Part shown: positions 8,166 through 16,466 of the stretch, one piece after another
Layout: each line of letters opens with the position of its first letter
How positions within the stretch are numbered: position 1 is the stretch's first letter
Assembly (NCBI GenBank): GCA_024684375.1
Contig: JAIKWZ010000050.1
Location: 94,396-133,385 of the forward strand
Origin: Clostridiales bacterium
Lineage (GTDB): Bacteria; Bacillota; Clostridia; Christensenellales; Aristaeellaceae
DNA: 38,990 bases
Reading direction: 5' to 3'
Program-made: the position numbers and the translations under genes
Notes under the pieces: model-generated
What the model saw: the letters and a program-made list of their open reading frames with translations, nothing else
Databases searched by the model: none
Told to the model about the DNA's origin: nothing

Positions 8166-10620
8166 GAGTTCCCTCTCTGAGCATACGCTTTTCGACCTCT
8201 TCCGGTTTGGTGGTCATAAGGCTGTAGAGCCTGGTGGATTTGTCGAACCTGTCCTTGAACGGGATAATGACGTTCCCGTAGAAAAGCAGTCCTTCACCCT
8301 CACCGCTGTTGGTGACGTGGGATAGTTGCCGCGCCGAAATATTCAGCTGTTTTGCCAGGATCTGTCTGTCTCCGGCTGCCTGGTTGAGCATATAGATAAA
8401 ATCGCTGTTTTCGAAGATGTTTTCGATCTCGCGGCTGCTGAGCAGGTCTTTCACGTTCTGCGTGATACCTGTCGGTATCCCGCCCCATTTACGGAAGCGT
8501 TTCCAGATTTCCACGCTGTAGGCGGCCGTCTGCTCTTCCTTCAAAAGCAGGTGAAACTCGTCGATGTAATACCGCGTAGCTTTATGCAGGTTACGGTTCA
8601 GCGTCACCCGGTTCCACACCTGATCTTGTACGATGAGCATGCCCAGCTTTTTGAGCTGCTTGCCCAGGTCTTTGATGTCGAAGCAGACGATGCGGTTTGA
8701 CATTTCCACATTGGTTCTGTGATTAAACACATTGAGCGAGCCGTTGACGTAGATTTCAAGGGCCGTAGCAATTCGTTGTGCTTCTTCTTCCTTCTGTTCC
8801 CGCAGGCACTGGTACAAATCTCCGAGGATCGGCATATTCTCCGGTCTGGGATCATCCATATATTTGTGGTATACCGCAGGCATACACCGGTCGATGACTG
8901 TTTTTTCCGCTGCGCTGATGCCGTTGCGGGAGCCCATAATGAGTTCACACATCGACATCACAAAATCCGACTTGAACGCCAGCGGATTGTCTTCATCCGA
9001 ATAATCCAGGTTGATATCCATGGGATTGATGAAATCCCTGCTGGTTGGCGCGACCCGAACAACCTGCCCGTCCAGCGCGTTGACCAGCGGATAGTACTCT
9101 CCTTCCGGATCACAGATGATGATGTCGTCCTGCGTCACGAAGAATACGTTGCTGATCTCCCGTTTGGCTGAGAAAGATTTGCCGGAGCCAGGGGTACCGA
9201 GAATAAGACCGTTGGGATTCTTGAGCTGTTTTCTGTCAGCCAGAATGATGTTGCTGCTGATGGCGTTGAGCCCGTAGTACAGGGATTCCGAACCGGGGAT
9301 GAACAACTCCTGTGTCGTGAACGGAACGAATACCGCCGTTGCGGTCGTAGTCAGCGCGCGCTTGATCGGAAGCTGATTCCAGCCGATGGGAAGTGAACTC
9401 ACCATCCCGGCTTCCTGCATATAGTCCAGCCGTCTTAAGGCGCAGTTGTATTTCTGGGCGATGCCGGATGTCTGAAGAATGGCCAAGTCCAGGTCGCGCT
9501 TTGTGCGCTCGGTGTTCATAAAAACAATGGTCACCAGAAACATGCGTTCATTTCTCGACTGCAAATCTTCCAACAGTTTCTGCGCTTCACCGCCGTAGGT
9601 ATTGAGGTCGGAAGGAATGATATCCATATCGTAGCCGGAACGCACTGCCTTCTTCTGTTCTTCGATTTTCATACGGTTAATGTCCGTCACCTTGCTCTTG
9701 ACAAGCTTAATGGCTGCGCTCTGCTCGATGGACTGAATATGCATGTTGATCATCAGGTCACGATCCATTTCCAGAAATTCAGCAAGCAGTCTGTCGCTGA
9801 GCTCCGGGGCGATGATCTGCAGATAAGAGGTGGCACACGCCGCGTCACCCATACTGAAATCCTTGCCGTGTTTGAATACGAAGCTGGTCGGCGCAATAAA
9901 GTCCTTGGTGGTCATACCGGAGCGCAGGAGCATATCATAGGAGAAGTTAAAGGGTGTCCTGCTGTATGGATTGAGAATTTCATACATTAGCGCCAACCGT
10001 TCCGCTCCGGTCATGGGAAAAGCGAGTACACCCAGCGCTTTGAAATTATTGAGAATATCTGCCTCTATGCGTTCCAGCTTGGGCTTGGCATCCCGGACGG
10101 TTTTGGCTTCAATGGCGAAGGTGATAAACTTGGTGCGAATAAGGCCATTATTGCCTTTTTCCAATTGGTTTTGCAGCATTTGCGCGTATTCCATGCGGAT
10201 GTCGTCAAACTTGTCCCCCTGGGGTTCTATGCGTATGGCGTCCCGGTATCCGCTCATGTTGCTGTGGTGGTTAATAAAAGAGAGCTGAACGAGGATCGTG
10301 TAGTCAAAGTAATTGAGAAACTCGCACCAGTTTTCAAAGATACTGTCCTTGTCCTCAGCCTGAGCCAGCTGGTAGTTTATATCCAGAAAGCGCACCGTCT
10401 TGGAGTAGAGCTTTTCATGTACACGGCAGATACCGTCCCGGCTCATTTCCCGGTAAGGAATGGTCGCCTGCGCTGAGAGTGAACGTTTGCGCTTTTTCTC
10501 TTCTTCCTTCTTTTCATATTCCCGGCTGCGGATACGCGCCTCCGCAAGCCTTTTCTCTTCGATGCGCCGGGCTTTCTTTTCGGCGCGCGTCAGGCGCTTA
10601 GGCTTTTCTTTTGCCGCCAT
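8146..10620 (-). CDS. virB4: VirB4/TraE-type conjugation ATPase
   Basis: An 824-residue ATPase that powers assembly of, and transport through, the type IV secretion channel at the inner face of the membrane. Walker A GTPGSGKS is at 475-482 and Walker B YYIDEF around Asp687. The first 70 residues are highly basic and probably coiled. The start MAAKEKPKRL at 10620 is chosen over an upstream in-frame ATG because AGGAAGGA lies just before it. This start overlaps the PrgI gene by 23 bases. Length and both motifs are as expected for the family, with no sign of damage. It sits between PrgI and sortase B in the leftward operon. Confidence 0.93.
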   Translation of the reverse strand: MAAKEKPKRLTRAEKKARRIEEKRLAEARIRSREYEKKEEEKKRKRSLSAQATIPYREMSRDGICRVHEKLYSKTVRFLDINYQLAQAEDKDSIFENWCEFLNYFDYTILVQLSFINHHSNMSGYRDAIRIEPQGDKFDDIRMEYAQMLQNQLEKGNNGLIRTKFITFAIEAKTVRDAKPKLERIEADILNNFKALGVLAFPMTGAERLALMYEILNPYSRTPFNFSYDMLLRSGMTTKDFIAPTSFVFKHGKDFSMGDAACATSYLQIIAPELSDRLLAEFLEMDRDLMINMHIQSIEQSAAIKLVKSKVTDINRMKIEEQKKAVRSGYDMDIIPSDLNTYGGEAQKLLEDLQSRNERMFLVTIVFMNTERTKRDLDLAILQTSGIAQKYNCALRRLDYMQEAGMVSSLPIGWNQLPIKRALTTTATAVFVPFTTQELFIPGSESLYYGLNAISSNIILADRKQLKNPNGLILGTPGSGKSFSAKREISNVFFVTQDDIIICDPEGEYYPLVNALDGQVVRVAPTSRDFINPMDINLDYSDEDNPLAFKSDFVMSMCELIMGSRNGISAAEKTVIDRCMPAVYHKYMDDPRPENMPILGDLYQCLREQKEEEAQRIATALEIYVNGSLNVFNHRTNVEMSNRIVCFDIKDLGKQLKKLGMLIVQDQVWNRVTLNRNLHKATRYYIDEFHLLLKEEQTAAYSVEIWKRFRKWGGIPTGITQNVKDLLSSREIENIFENSDFIYMLNQAAGDRQILAKQLNISARQLSHVTNSGEGEGLLFYGNVIIPFKDRFDKSTRLYSLMTTKPEEVEKRMLREGTHEKELD

Positions 10621-10966
10621 TTTTCCTTCCTTTCTTCGCTGCTGCGAGATTATTGTTTTCATAGCGATTGGTGAATTCATACTTTCTGACCGTCCCGCGC
10701 TTATATTTCGTGCGGATCACATTGCCGATGATCTTCTCAAGCGGCAGGCCGTCCTTTTCGTACATGGCAAAGAGAAACGCAGGCATCATGAGCAGCACCA
10801 TGCCTGTCGCAGCCAGGCTGGTGCCTATGGCATTACGAGTCAGAAAATAAAAGGGCAGACCAACTGCCGCGCCAATGGAAAAGCACAGCAGTTGCCGTTT
10901 TGTCAGATTGAATATGAGCTTGCTTTTGACTTTGGTAAGGTCTTTGGGTACGTTTACAAATGCCAA
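10598..10966 (-). CDS. PrgI-family membrane protein of the conjugation channel
   Basis: A 122-residue protein with the PrgI layout: an N-terminal amphipathic stretch starting MAFVNVPKDL, two adjacent membrane segments (about 28-45 and 50-68), the motif EKDGLPLEKI after the second segment, and a long basic tail. PrgI proteins are always found beside VirB4 in Gram-positive systems and are regarded as VirB3 counterparts that dock the ATPase to the membrane. Here the gene overlaps the virB4 start by 23 bases and follows the VirB6-like gene by 16 bases, which is the standard order. Confidence 0.88.
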   Translation of the reverse strand: MAFVNVPKDLTKVKSKLIFNLTKRQLLCFSIGAAVGLPFYFLTRNAIGTSLAATGMVLLMMPAFLFAMYEKDGLPLEKIIGNVIRTKYKRGTVRKYEFTNRYENNNLAAAKKGRKNGGKRKA

Positions 10967-10982
10967 TCAATCACGTCCTTTC

Positions 10983-11852
10983 TCAATGGGCATTGAATAC
11001 GGCCTTGGACAGGCTACTGGTTTTGAACAGTGCAAAGCACAGAAGCACCGTATAGGCCGCGACGCTGAACAGCGCCGTATGGATGTTCGTGGTGATGGTC
11101 ATGTGAGATACCAGCACCGCATAGATGGCTACGCAGATCATCATAAAGAAGCCCTGAAAGGCAAGTGCCAACAGCCCTCTGATGTAGTTGTTTCCGATCT
11201 GTCCCCATTCCTTGTTGCTCATGGTGGCAAGCGGAATCGCCGCGATAGAGCTGTACAGGTAGATTTCGATCATTCTTCCGTACAGAATCACCGTGATAAG
11301 AATGGTTATAATCTTCATACCGAAACTGACCAGCAATGTTTCCAGCGCCAATAACAGAAGCTCGCCGATTCCCATGTTTTTCATAAGAGACTGCATCTGC
11401 AAAATGAGGCTGTAAATATCTATCTTTGCCGAACCCACAATTCCCGCTGTGCCGTTCACCACATGCTGACCTATATCAAAGATCGCCATGACCAGATCAA
11501 AGGTGTGGGATACCACATACACCGCAACCCACATCTTGATGAAGTACTTAAAGAACATGAATGTATCGATTTCATGCATGTTGTTGGCGTTGGTGATCAT
11601 GGTGATCAGCTCATAGCACAGGATAAAAGTGATGATCATCCCCGCTATGGGGATGACCACCGAGTTTGAGATATTGCGGATCATGGAGAAGATGTTGCCG
11701 TTCCAGCCCTGAGGCGTCTGACCGACCTGAGCGGCAATCTCGCCGGTCTTGGTATTCACATCGGTAAACATGTTGGTCAGGTTGGAAGTGACCATGCCGG
11801 AAAGGAGATCGCGCAGCCATTGTTCTATCTCGTCAAAGAGATAACTGAGCAT
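10983..11852 (-). CDS. VirB6/TrbL-like polytopic channel protein
   Basis: A 289-residue integral membrane protein with an amphipathic N-terminus (LFDEIEQWLRDLL) followed by about six hydrophobic segments, starting near residues 65-85. Size, topology and position between Maff2 and PrgI match the VirB6/TrbL-like proteins of Tn1549-type elements (CD1112 family). It probably forms the inner-membrane pore for the DNA strand. GGGAGGG lies 6 bases before the ATG. No catalytic residues are expected. Confidence in homology is high from context and hydropathy; the detailed role rests on the family. Confidence 0.87.
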   Translation of the reverse strand: MLSYLFDEIEQWLRDLLSGMVTSNLTNMFTDVNTKTGEIAAQVGQTPQGWNGNIFSMIRNISNSVVIPIAGMIITFILCYELITMITNANNMHEIDTFMFFKYFIKMWVAVYVVSHTFDLVMAIFDIGQHVVNGTAGIVGSAKIDIYSLILQMQSLMKNMGIGELLLLALETLLVSFGMKIITILITVILYGRMIEIYLYSSIAAIPLATMSNKEWGQIGNNYIRGLLALAFQGFFMMICVAIYAVLVSHMTITTNIHTALFSVAAYTVLLCFALFKTSSLSKAVFNAH

Positions 11853-11885
11853 CTATTTCCCTCCCTTCGGATAATCTTTGAATCC

Positions 11886-12098
11886 TTAGAAGAGATTTGC
11901 CAGGAGAGGAATGAGCTGCGTACCGATCAGGGCGACACCGCCGCCGGCCATGAGCTGCTTGATGCCCTGGGACTTCGCACCGGGGTTATCGTTGCCGTAG
12001 CCTTCAAGGAGGTTGATGACACCCCAAACGGCGAGACCCGCGCCAATGGCGATGACGAGCGTCTGAAGAATGCTGATTGCGGAACCGAAAAATGTCAT
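11886..12098 (-). CDS. Maff2-family small membrane protein (pilin-like)
   Basis: A 70-residue protein with two hydrophobic segments (about 4-28 and 46-68) separated by a Gly/Asn-rich loop (LLEGYGNDNPGAKSQG). This is typical of the Maff2 family in Tn1549-like ICEs. By size, topology and position it resembles VirB2 pilins, though a pilus has not been shown for this family as far as I know. The ATG at 12098 is chosen over a TTG two codons upstream because an AAAGG site is correctly spaced for the ATG. A strong hairpin with a U-rich tail lies 70 bases upstream, so the gene may be expressed separately from the genes before it. Confidence 0.8.
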   Translation of the reverse strand: MTFFGSAISILQTLVIAIGAGLAVWGVINLLEGYGNDNPGAKSQGIKQLMAGGGVALIGTQLIPLLANLF

Positions 12099-12160
12099 GG
12101 GCAAATTACCTTTACCGCTTAGCAGCGGCCCTTTCTTTGTTTTTTGTCGTTGAGGGATAT

Positions 12161-12188
12161 AAAAGAGGAGAACGGCGAACCGTTCTCC
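12161..12188 (-). terminator. Intrinsic terminator with UUCG-type tetraloop
   Basis: Read leftward, GGAGAACGG, loop TTCG and CCGTTCTCC form a perfect 9-bp stem (12067 is not involved; arms are 12080-12088 offset by 100, i.e. 12180-12188 and 12167-12175), followed by TCTTTTAT. This is a classic Rho-independent terminator. It lies between the AAA_14 ATPase and Maff2, so transcription from the intruding cassette or from virD4 would stop or be reduced before the channel genes. Confidence 0.75.
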
Positions 12189-12238
12189 GGAAGTGATAGT
12201 TGATGTTATCTGTATTAGGAAAGGCTGAGACTCTTTGC

Positions 12239-12420
12239 TTATTTGAATTGGATGATATCGTTAGGCGCAGTCGCTATGTATGCAACATCGCGGTGCATGG
12301 CTTCAATAATCTCTGCTTTTGACAACTTGCCAAAGTGCTCAGTGACAGTATTCAGTATCAATGTATTCTCGTCTTTTTTGCATTTGCTATAACAGTTCAA
12401 CCTGCCCCTCGTTTCCGAGA
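12239..12420 (-). pseudogene. C-terminal remnant resembling a Panacea/DUF4065-type protein
   Basis: A frame of about 59 codons is open from the stop at 12421-12423 to TAA at 12239. It has no ATG in its N-terminal part (only an internal Met) and no ribosome site. The sequence (ILNTVTEHFGKLSKAEIIEAMH, shortened here to the core FGKLSKAEIIEAMH, then AYIATAPNDIIQFK) looks like the C-terminal helix pair of Panacea/DUF4065 proteins, which accompany toxin-antitoxin or proteolysis-adaptor systems. I read it as a leftover tail of a gene lost when this spot was rearranged. The family call is by impression only. Apart from this and the terminator, the stretch 12099-12435 holds nothing I recognise. Confidence 0.35.
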
Positions 12421-12435
12421 TGAATTATGTGTATA

Positions 12436-13731
12436 TTACAAATCCAGGCTGTTCTGATCCAGAAGAAATTCACGGATGCCCATGGTAACATACCCATGTT
12501 CATCCCGCTTGGGTTTTATGTTTTTTTCTACCAGAATGATCTTTTTGAATGAATCACCGGCATAGTTGAAAGATTTGATTTCCTGAGCTCGCTTTGTCTC
12601 ATCCGGAATCTCATAAGCGGATTGAATGTAATAACGTTTGCTGCCCAGATTTGCAATGAAATCAATCTCCAACTGTTTTCGTTGAAGCTGCCCATCCGCG
12701 TTTCTCTCCCGTATTTCCACAACACCGATATCAACCAGGAATCCGCGACGCCGCAATTCCATATAGACGATATTCTCCATCAGATGGGAAGGCTCAGTCT
12801 GCCTGAAGGCCAGACGTGCGTTTCGCAGTCCGGTATCTTCAAAGTAGATTTTATACGGAGTATTGATATACTTCTTTCCCTTCACATCATATCGCTTGAC
12901 CGTATTGATCAGAAAAGCCTCCTGAAGGTAGGTAATATACTGGCTGATCGTCGGCGCGCTGAGTTTCACCTTCTTTTCACTGCGGAAAGTGCCTTCCAGA
13001 ATATTGGGATTGACCAGTGTTGACATACCGGAGGCCAGAACATCCAGGAGTTCCGGCAGATTGGTATCACTGCTCAGATTTTTCCGAACAATGATGTCTT
13101 TCAGATAAACGTTGTTCAGCTGCGTCTCCAGATAACGAATCTTCTGTGTTTCTGTCTTCATCATTGCCAGGGCTGGCAGTCCGCCGTAGGTCATATATTC
13201 ATCCCAGGCTTCATCCGGAGTGCCTGAATATACGCTGGTAAATTCAGCGAAAGAAAGCGGATAAATACGAATCTCATCGCCGCGGCCTTCGAATTCTGTC
13301 AGGATATCTGTTGACAGGAACCTGGAATTGCTACCTGTCACATAGATTTCGAACAATGGATTGCGGAGATAGCCATTCAGAACTGCCTCAAAACAATCCA
13401 GTTCCTGGATTTCGTCAAGCAGAAGATAGAAAGAGCCGTTTTCAGGAGTATGCTCTCTGACGAAGCGCATGAATTTTTCCGGGGAAACTTTCCTTTTTTC
13501 CCGGGCAAGCGCGACCGGATCTTCGCCGATCCTCCCCAAATCTTCTGCTGAATCGAACGCGAAACGAAGAATGTGTGACTCATCGGTAACGGATTCGATC
13601 AGATAACGGTAAAAAAGGGAATTCATCAGATAGGATTTTCCGCATCTGCGGATTCCCGTGATCACCTTGATCATCCCATTATGAAGCCGCAGAATCATTT
13701 CATTCAGGTATACGTCCCTTTTTATTTCCAT
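12436..13731 (-). CDS. AAA_14/DUF4143 ATPase, cargo gene within the conjugation operon
   Basis: A 431-residue protein with Walker A GIRRCGKS at 26-33, Walker B LLLDEIQE around Asp106, a sensor-like YVTGSNS near 135-141, the segment YPLSFAEF near 161, and a C-terminal DUF4143 half with the nuclease-like region typical of this family (QLEIDFIAN). Such ATPases are common and scattered in bacteria and archaea, often on mobile DNA, and their function is unclear. It is not part of any T4SS. It has its own promoter upstream and is separated from Maff2 by a terminator, so it behaves as an inserted unit between virD4 and Maff2. It appears intact. Confidence 0.87.
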   Translation of the reverse strand: MEIKRDVYLNEMILRLHNGMIKVITGIRRCGKSYLMNSLFYRYLIESVTDESHILRFAFDSAEDLGRIGEDPVALAREKRKVSPEKFMRFVREHTPENGSFYLLLDEIQELDCFEAVLNGYLRNPLFEIYVTGSNSRFLSTDILTEFEGRGDEIRIYPLSFAEFTSVYSGTPDEAWDEYMTYGGLPALAMMKTETQKIRYLETQLNNVYLKDIIVRKNLSSDTNLPELLDVLASGMSTLVNPNILEGTFRSEKKVKLSAPTISQYITYLQEAFLINTVKRYDVKGKKYINTPYKIYFEDTGLRNARLAFRQTEPSHLMENIVYMELRRRGFLVDIGVVEIRERNADGQLQRKQLEIDFIANLGSKRYYIQSAYEIPDETKRAQEIKSFNYAGDSFKKIILVEKNIKPKRDEHGYVTMGIREFLLDQNSLDL

Positions 13732-13782
13732 AGTACGCCTCTCTATTTTATAAATCTGGCTTTGTTTCCGAATTTCTTAAAC

Positions 13783-13811
13783 AGTATAACATGCGCCTTG
13801 ATTTCTGACAA
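13783..13811 (-). promoter_or_regulatory. Sigma-A-type promoter of the AAA_14 ATPase gene
   Basis: Read leftward, TTGTCA (13806-13811), a 17-base spacer and TATACT (13783-13788), 52 bases before the ATPase ATG. Both boxes are close to consensus and the spacing is optimal. The rest of 13812-14045, up to the end of virD4, holds no gene I can support. Confidence 0.75.
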
Positions 13812-14045
13812 CTGTTATATTTTAAAAATGCGGTAAAATAACCAGATTTCAAAAACCCGTTCTGTTTCCAGCTGCAACTGCCCAATTCCAGATAACATGT
13901 GAAATGGATGGCCCAATGAAATTTGCTGCGAGTTATGAGCCTGGTCTTAAGCCAAACATTCCAAAGTAGTCAATAGTTCTGTATTTTCTCCAATAACTGC
14001 AATAAAACTGCTTAAATTGGTGAAAACAGAGCAATAAACTACAAA

Positions 14046-15908
14046 TCATGTCGATTCTACATCAACAATCTCCACGCTTTCCGCTTCATCCTCATCAACT
14101 ACCGCGTCCATATCGTATACATCGATTACATCGTTTGGTTTCATTTCAAGCCTGTGATCCATGTACTCCCTGATATCAAAGGCATTTTGGGGATTATAGT
14201 CCGACAGCATCCGGTAACGTCTGTGTCCGGTAATGTCAAACTTGTCCGAAAGAAATGGCCTTACGCCGCGCAGCTGCAAAATGCACTGGTTTCCGTCCAT
14301 CACGGCAAGTTCGTCTCTGCTCATGAGCTCATGCCCGGTCTTCTGGTAGTTCATACCATAGGATCGGTTATGCCCTCTCGTATCCGAAGTGTTGAACAGA
14401 TCGATCGTCTCTTTGCCGAGCGTCTCGGAAATCTCTTTGAGCGTGGACGGTTCCTTGCCTCCCAGGAACAGCATGGTATCGCAGTTGCTGATGATCGTCT
14501 CCGCTGCGTCCTTGTAGATGCTTTTGAGCTGGCTTTGGGATTGCAGGATAATGGACGCGGACATTTCTCTGCTGCGGATGGTGGCAATCAGCTTGTCAAA
14601 CATGGGTATCTGACCGATGTTGGCAAACTCGTCCAGCAGGAATCGCACGTGGTAAGGCAGCCTGCCGTTATGCTCGGTGTCCGCCTTGTCACAGAGGAGG
14701 TTGAACAGCTGGCTGTACATCATGGCGACGATGAAATTGAAGGTCGTGTCCGTATCTGATACCACAATGAACAGTGCGGTTTTCTTTTCTCCGATCAGAT
14801 CCAGGTGCATTTCATCCGTATCTGTCAGATTCCTTAACTCCTTTATATCAAAGGGAGCCAGACGAGCGCCGCAGGATACCAGTATTGACTTTGCCGTCTT
14901 TCCGGCTGCCAGCTTGAATTTGGCGTATTGCCGTACGGCAAAGTGTTCCGGTTCCTTGTCGGCCAGCTCCTCAAACAGCAAATCCACTGCGTTTTTGTAG
15001 CTTTCATCTTCTTCGTGCACCTCGAAGGCGTTAATAAGGTCGAGCAGCATGGAAAAATTCTGTTCTTCGGGCGGCGCTTCATAATACAGGTAACCAAACA
15101 GCGCATAGAACAGCAGCCGTTCGCTCTTCACCCAAAAGTCTTCGCTTGCTTTCTCTCCTTCGCCCCGGGTATTCAGAATGAGAGTATTGACCAATTTCAG
15201 TATATCCTTTTCACTGTGGATATACGCAAAAGGGTTATACTTCATGCTCCTTGTGAAATCCACGGTGTTTAAGGACAGTATTTCATAGCCGCCTCTGCGC
15301 AGCATATCCCCGCACTCGGTGATGAGCGTGCCCTTCGGATCGGTAACGATGTACGAGCATTTCAGATGCATCTGCATGAGGTTCGGCTTGACATAGAACC
15401 TTGTTTTACCGGAACCGGAGCCGCCTATGACCAGCACGTTTTTATTTCTGGCATACTTGGGTTTCGCTGGTCTACTGTTCATGGTGAGCCTTTCTGTTGC
15501 TGTGAGGAGGATATTGTTCTCGTACACCGGATCGATGAACGGCGCTATATCCTTTACCGTGCCCCAGCGCGCCGAGCCGTACTCTCTGCCTGTTCTGTAT
15601 TTCTTTCGGTTTTTGCCTTTTATGCGGACAATGACATAAAGGCCGATGCCTCCCAGCACGCCCATAAGCAGGTCATACAGCCGAAAACTTGGCATAAGGT
15701 TCGTAAACGCCAGACGGATATTCACAAGCATTACATAGAGGCGCACAAACGCAGTCTGCCCGGAGCAGAATTGATACAGCCAGGATAGCCTGTTGCAGAC
15801 ATAGCCTGCCAGAACATACGGTATACTCCTGATCAGCAGGCGCTTCCACCGGATGGGAGGCATGCGCGCAAGAGAAGTTGCAAAGCGCTTTTTGAGTTTA
15901 CGCATCAT
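14046..15908 (-). CDS. virD4: VirD4/TraG-type type IV coupling protein
   Basis: A 620-residue ATPase that brings the relaxase-DNA complex to the secretion channel. Two or three membrane segments lie within residues 25-115. Walker A GGSGSGKT is at 162-169 and Walker B LLDEFANIG around Asp426, followed by the TraG-type blocks IATIRSREM and ILQSQSQLKS. Length is normal for the family and the acidic C-terminal tail (about 585-620) probably binds partners. The start ATGATG overlaps the pcfB stop, implying coupled translation; AGAGGTGG lies upstream. The next gene leftward is the unrelated ATPase rather than Maff2, which is where this element departs from the usual order. Confidence 0.93.
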   Translation of the reverse strand: MMRKLKKRFATSLARMPPIRWKRLLIRSIPYVLAGYVCNRLSWLYQFCSGQTAFVRLYVMLVNIRLAFTNLMPSFRLYDLLMGVLGGIGLYVIVRIKGKNRKKYRTGREYGSARWGTVKDIAPFIDPVYENNILLTATERLTMNSRPAKPKYARNKNVLVIGGSGSGKTRFYVKPNLMQMHLKCSYIVTDPKGTLITECGDMLRRGGYEILSLNTVDFTRSMKYNPFAYIHSEKDILKLVNTLILNTRGEGEKASEDFWVKSERLLFYALFGYLYYEAPPEEQNFSMLLDLINAFEVHEEDESYKNAVDLLFEELADKEPEHFAVRQYAKFKLAAGKTAKSILVSCGARLAPFDIKELRNLTDTDEMHLDLIGEKKTALFIVVSDTDTTFNFIVAMMYSQLFNLLCDKADTEHNGRLPYHVRFLLDEFANIGQIPMFDKLIATIRSREMSASIILQSQSQLKSIYKDAAETIISNCDTMLFLGGKEPSTLKEISETLGKETIDLFNTSDTRGHNRSYGMNYQKTGHELMSRDELAVMDGNQCILQLRGVRPFLSDKFDITGHRRYRMLSDYNPQNAFDIREYMDHRLEMKPNDVIDVYDMDAVVDEDEAESVEIVDVEST

Positions 15909-16408
15909 AGGGTCATTCCACCTCTGCTTTTGCTCTTCTGACGCGTGCGCTGATGCGGTTTGGGCGTCCTGGCCTTCGTACGGAAGATGCTTAGCTTTCT
16001 GCGCACGGACGGTTTTTTCTTGACCAGCTTATCGTTGGTATACTCCTTGAAAGCGGCCTTCATAAGACTGGTGTCCTGCGCCTTAAAAAACACATACCAG
16101 CGCGGCGGGTTCTGCGTCTTATCCGCCATCAGGGAAAAGTCTATATTGTACTTCTTGGCGTATTTTTCAAAGGACTTAATATTGTCATCCGTGATCTCAA
16201 TGTTTGTCAGCTCCCGGTTTTGCTCCTGCAAGGTTTTGAGCTTTTGCTTTCCATGTTTCACATCATTTTGCTTAGCGGCGGCCTTTTTCCTGTGCCGGTT
16301 GCTCATGAGCTTAAGCAAAGCGGACAGCAGTTTTTTTAACGTGCCACCTGTAAGCTTAGCGGTTTTGCAGGACACCGCAATGACTTTCTGGTTAATATCT
16401 TCCTGCAA
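15905..16408 (-). CDS. pcfB: PcfB-family (DUF3801) conjugation accessory protein, TTG start
   Basis: A 167-residue protein beginning LQEDINQKVIAVSCKTAKLT when started at the TTG at 16408. PcfB homologues typically begin MQEEIN-K, and GGGAGGTGAT lies about 5 bases before this TTG, so it is preferred over the TTG seven codons upstream. The central part (DDNIKSFEKYAKKYNIDFSL) and the very basic C-terminus fit DUF3801. In pCF10, PcfB assists relaxase docking to the coupling protein. Here it sits directly upstream of virD4 and overlaps its start by 4 bases, as is standard. Confidence 0.82.
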   Translation of the reverse strand: MQEDINQKVIAVSCKTAKLTGGTLKKLLSALLKLMSNRHRKKAAAKQNDVKHGKQKLKTLQEQNRELTNIEITDDNIKSFEKYAKKYNIDFSLMADKTQNPPRWYVFFKAQDTSLMKAAFKEYTNDKLVKKKPSVRRKLSIFRTKARTPKPHQRTRQKSKSRGGMTL

Positions 16409-16466
16409 GCAATCACCTCCCAGGCGCAACGGAACGTATTATCCCGCTGCGCCTTCTTTTTTTGAA

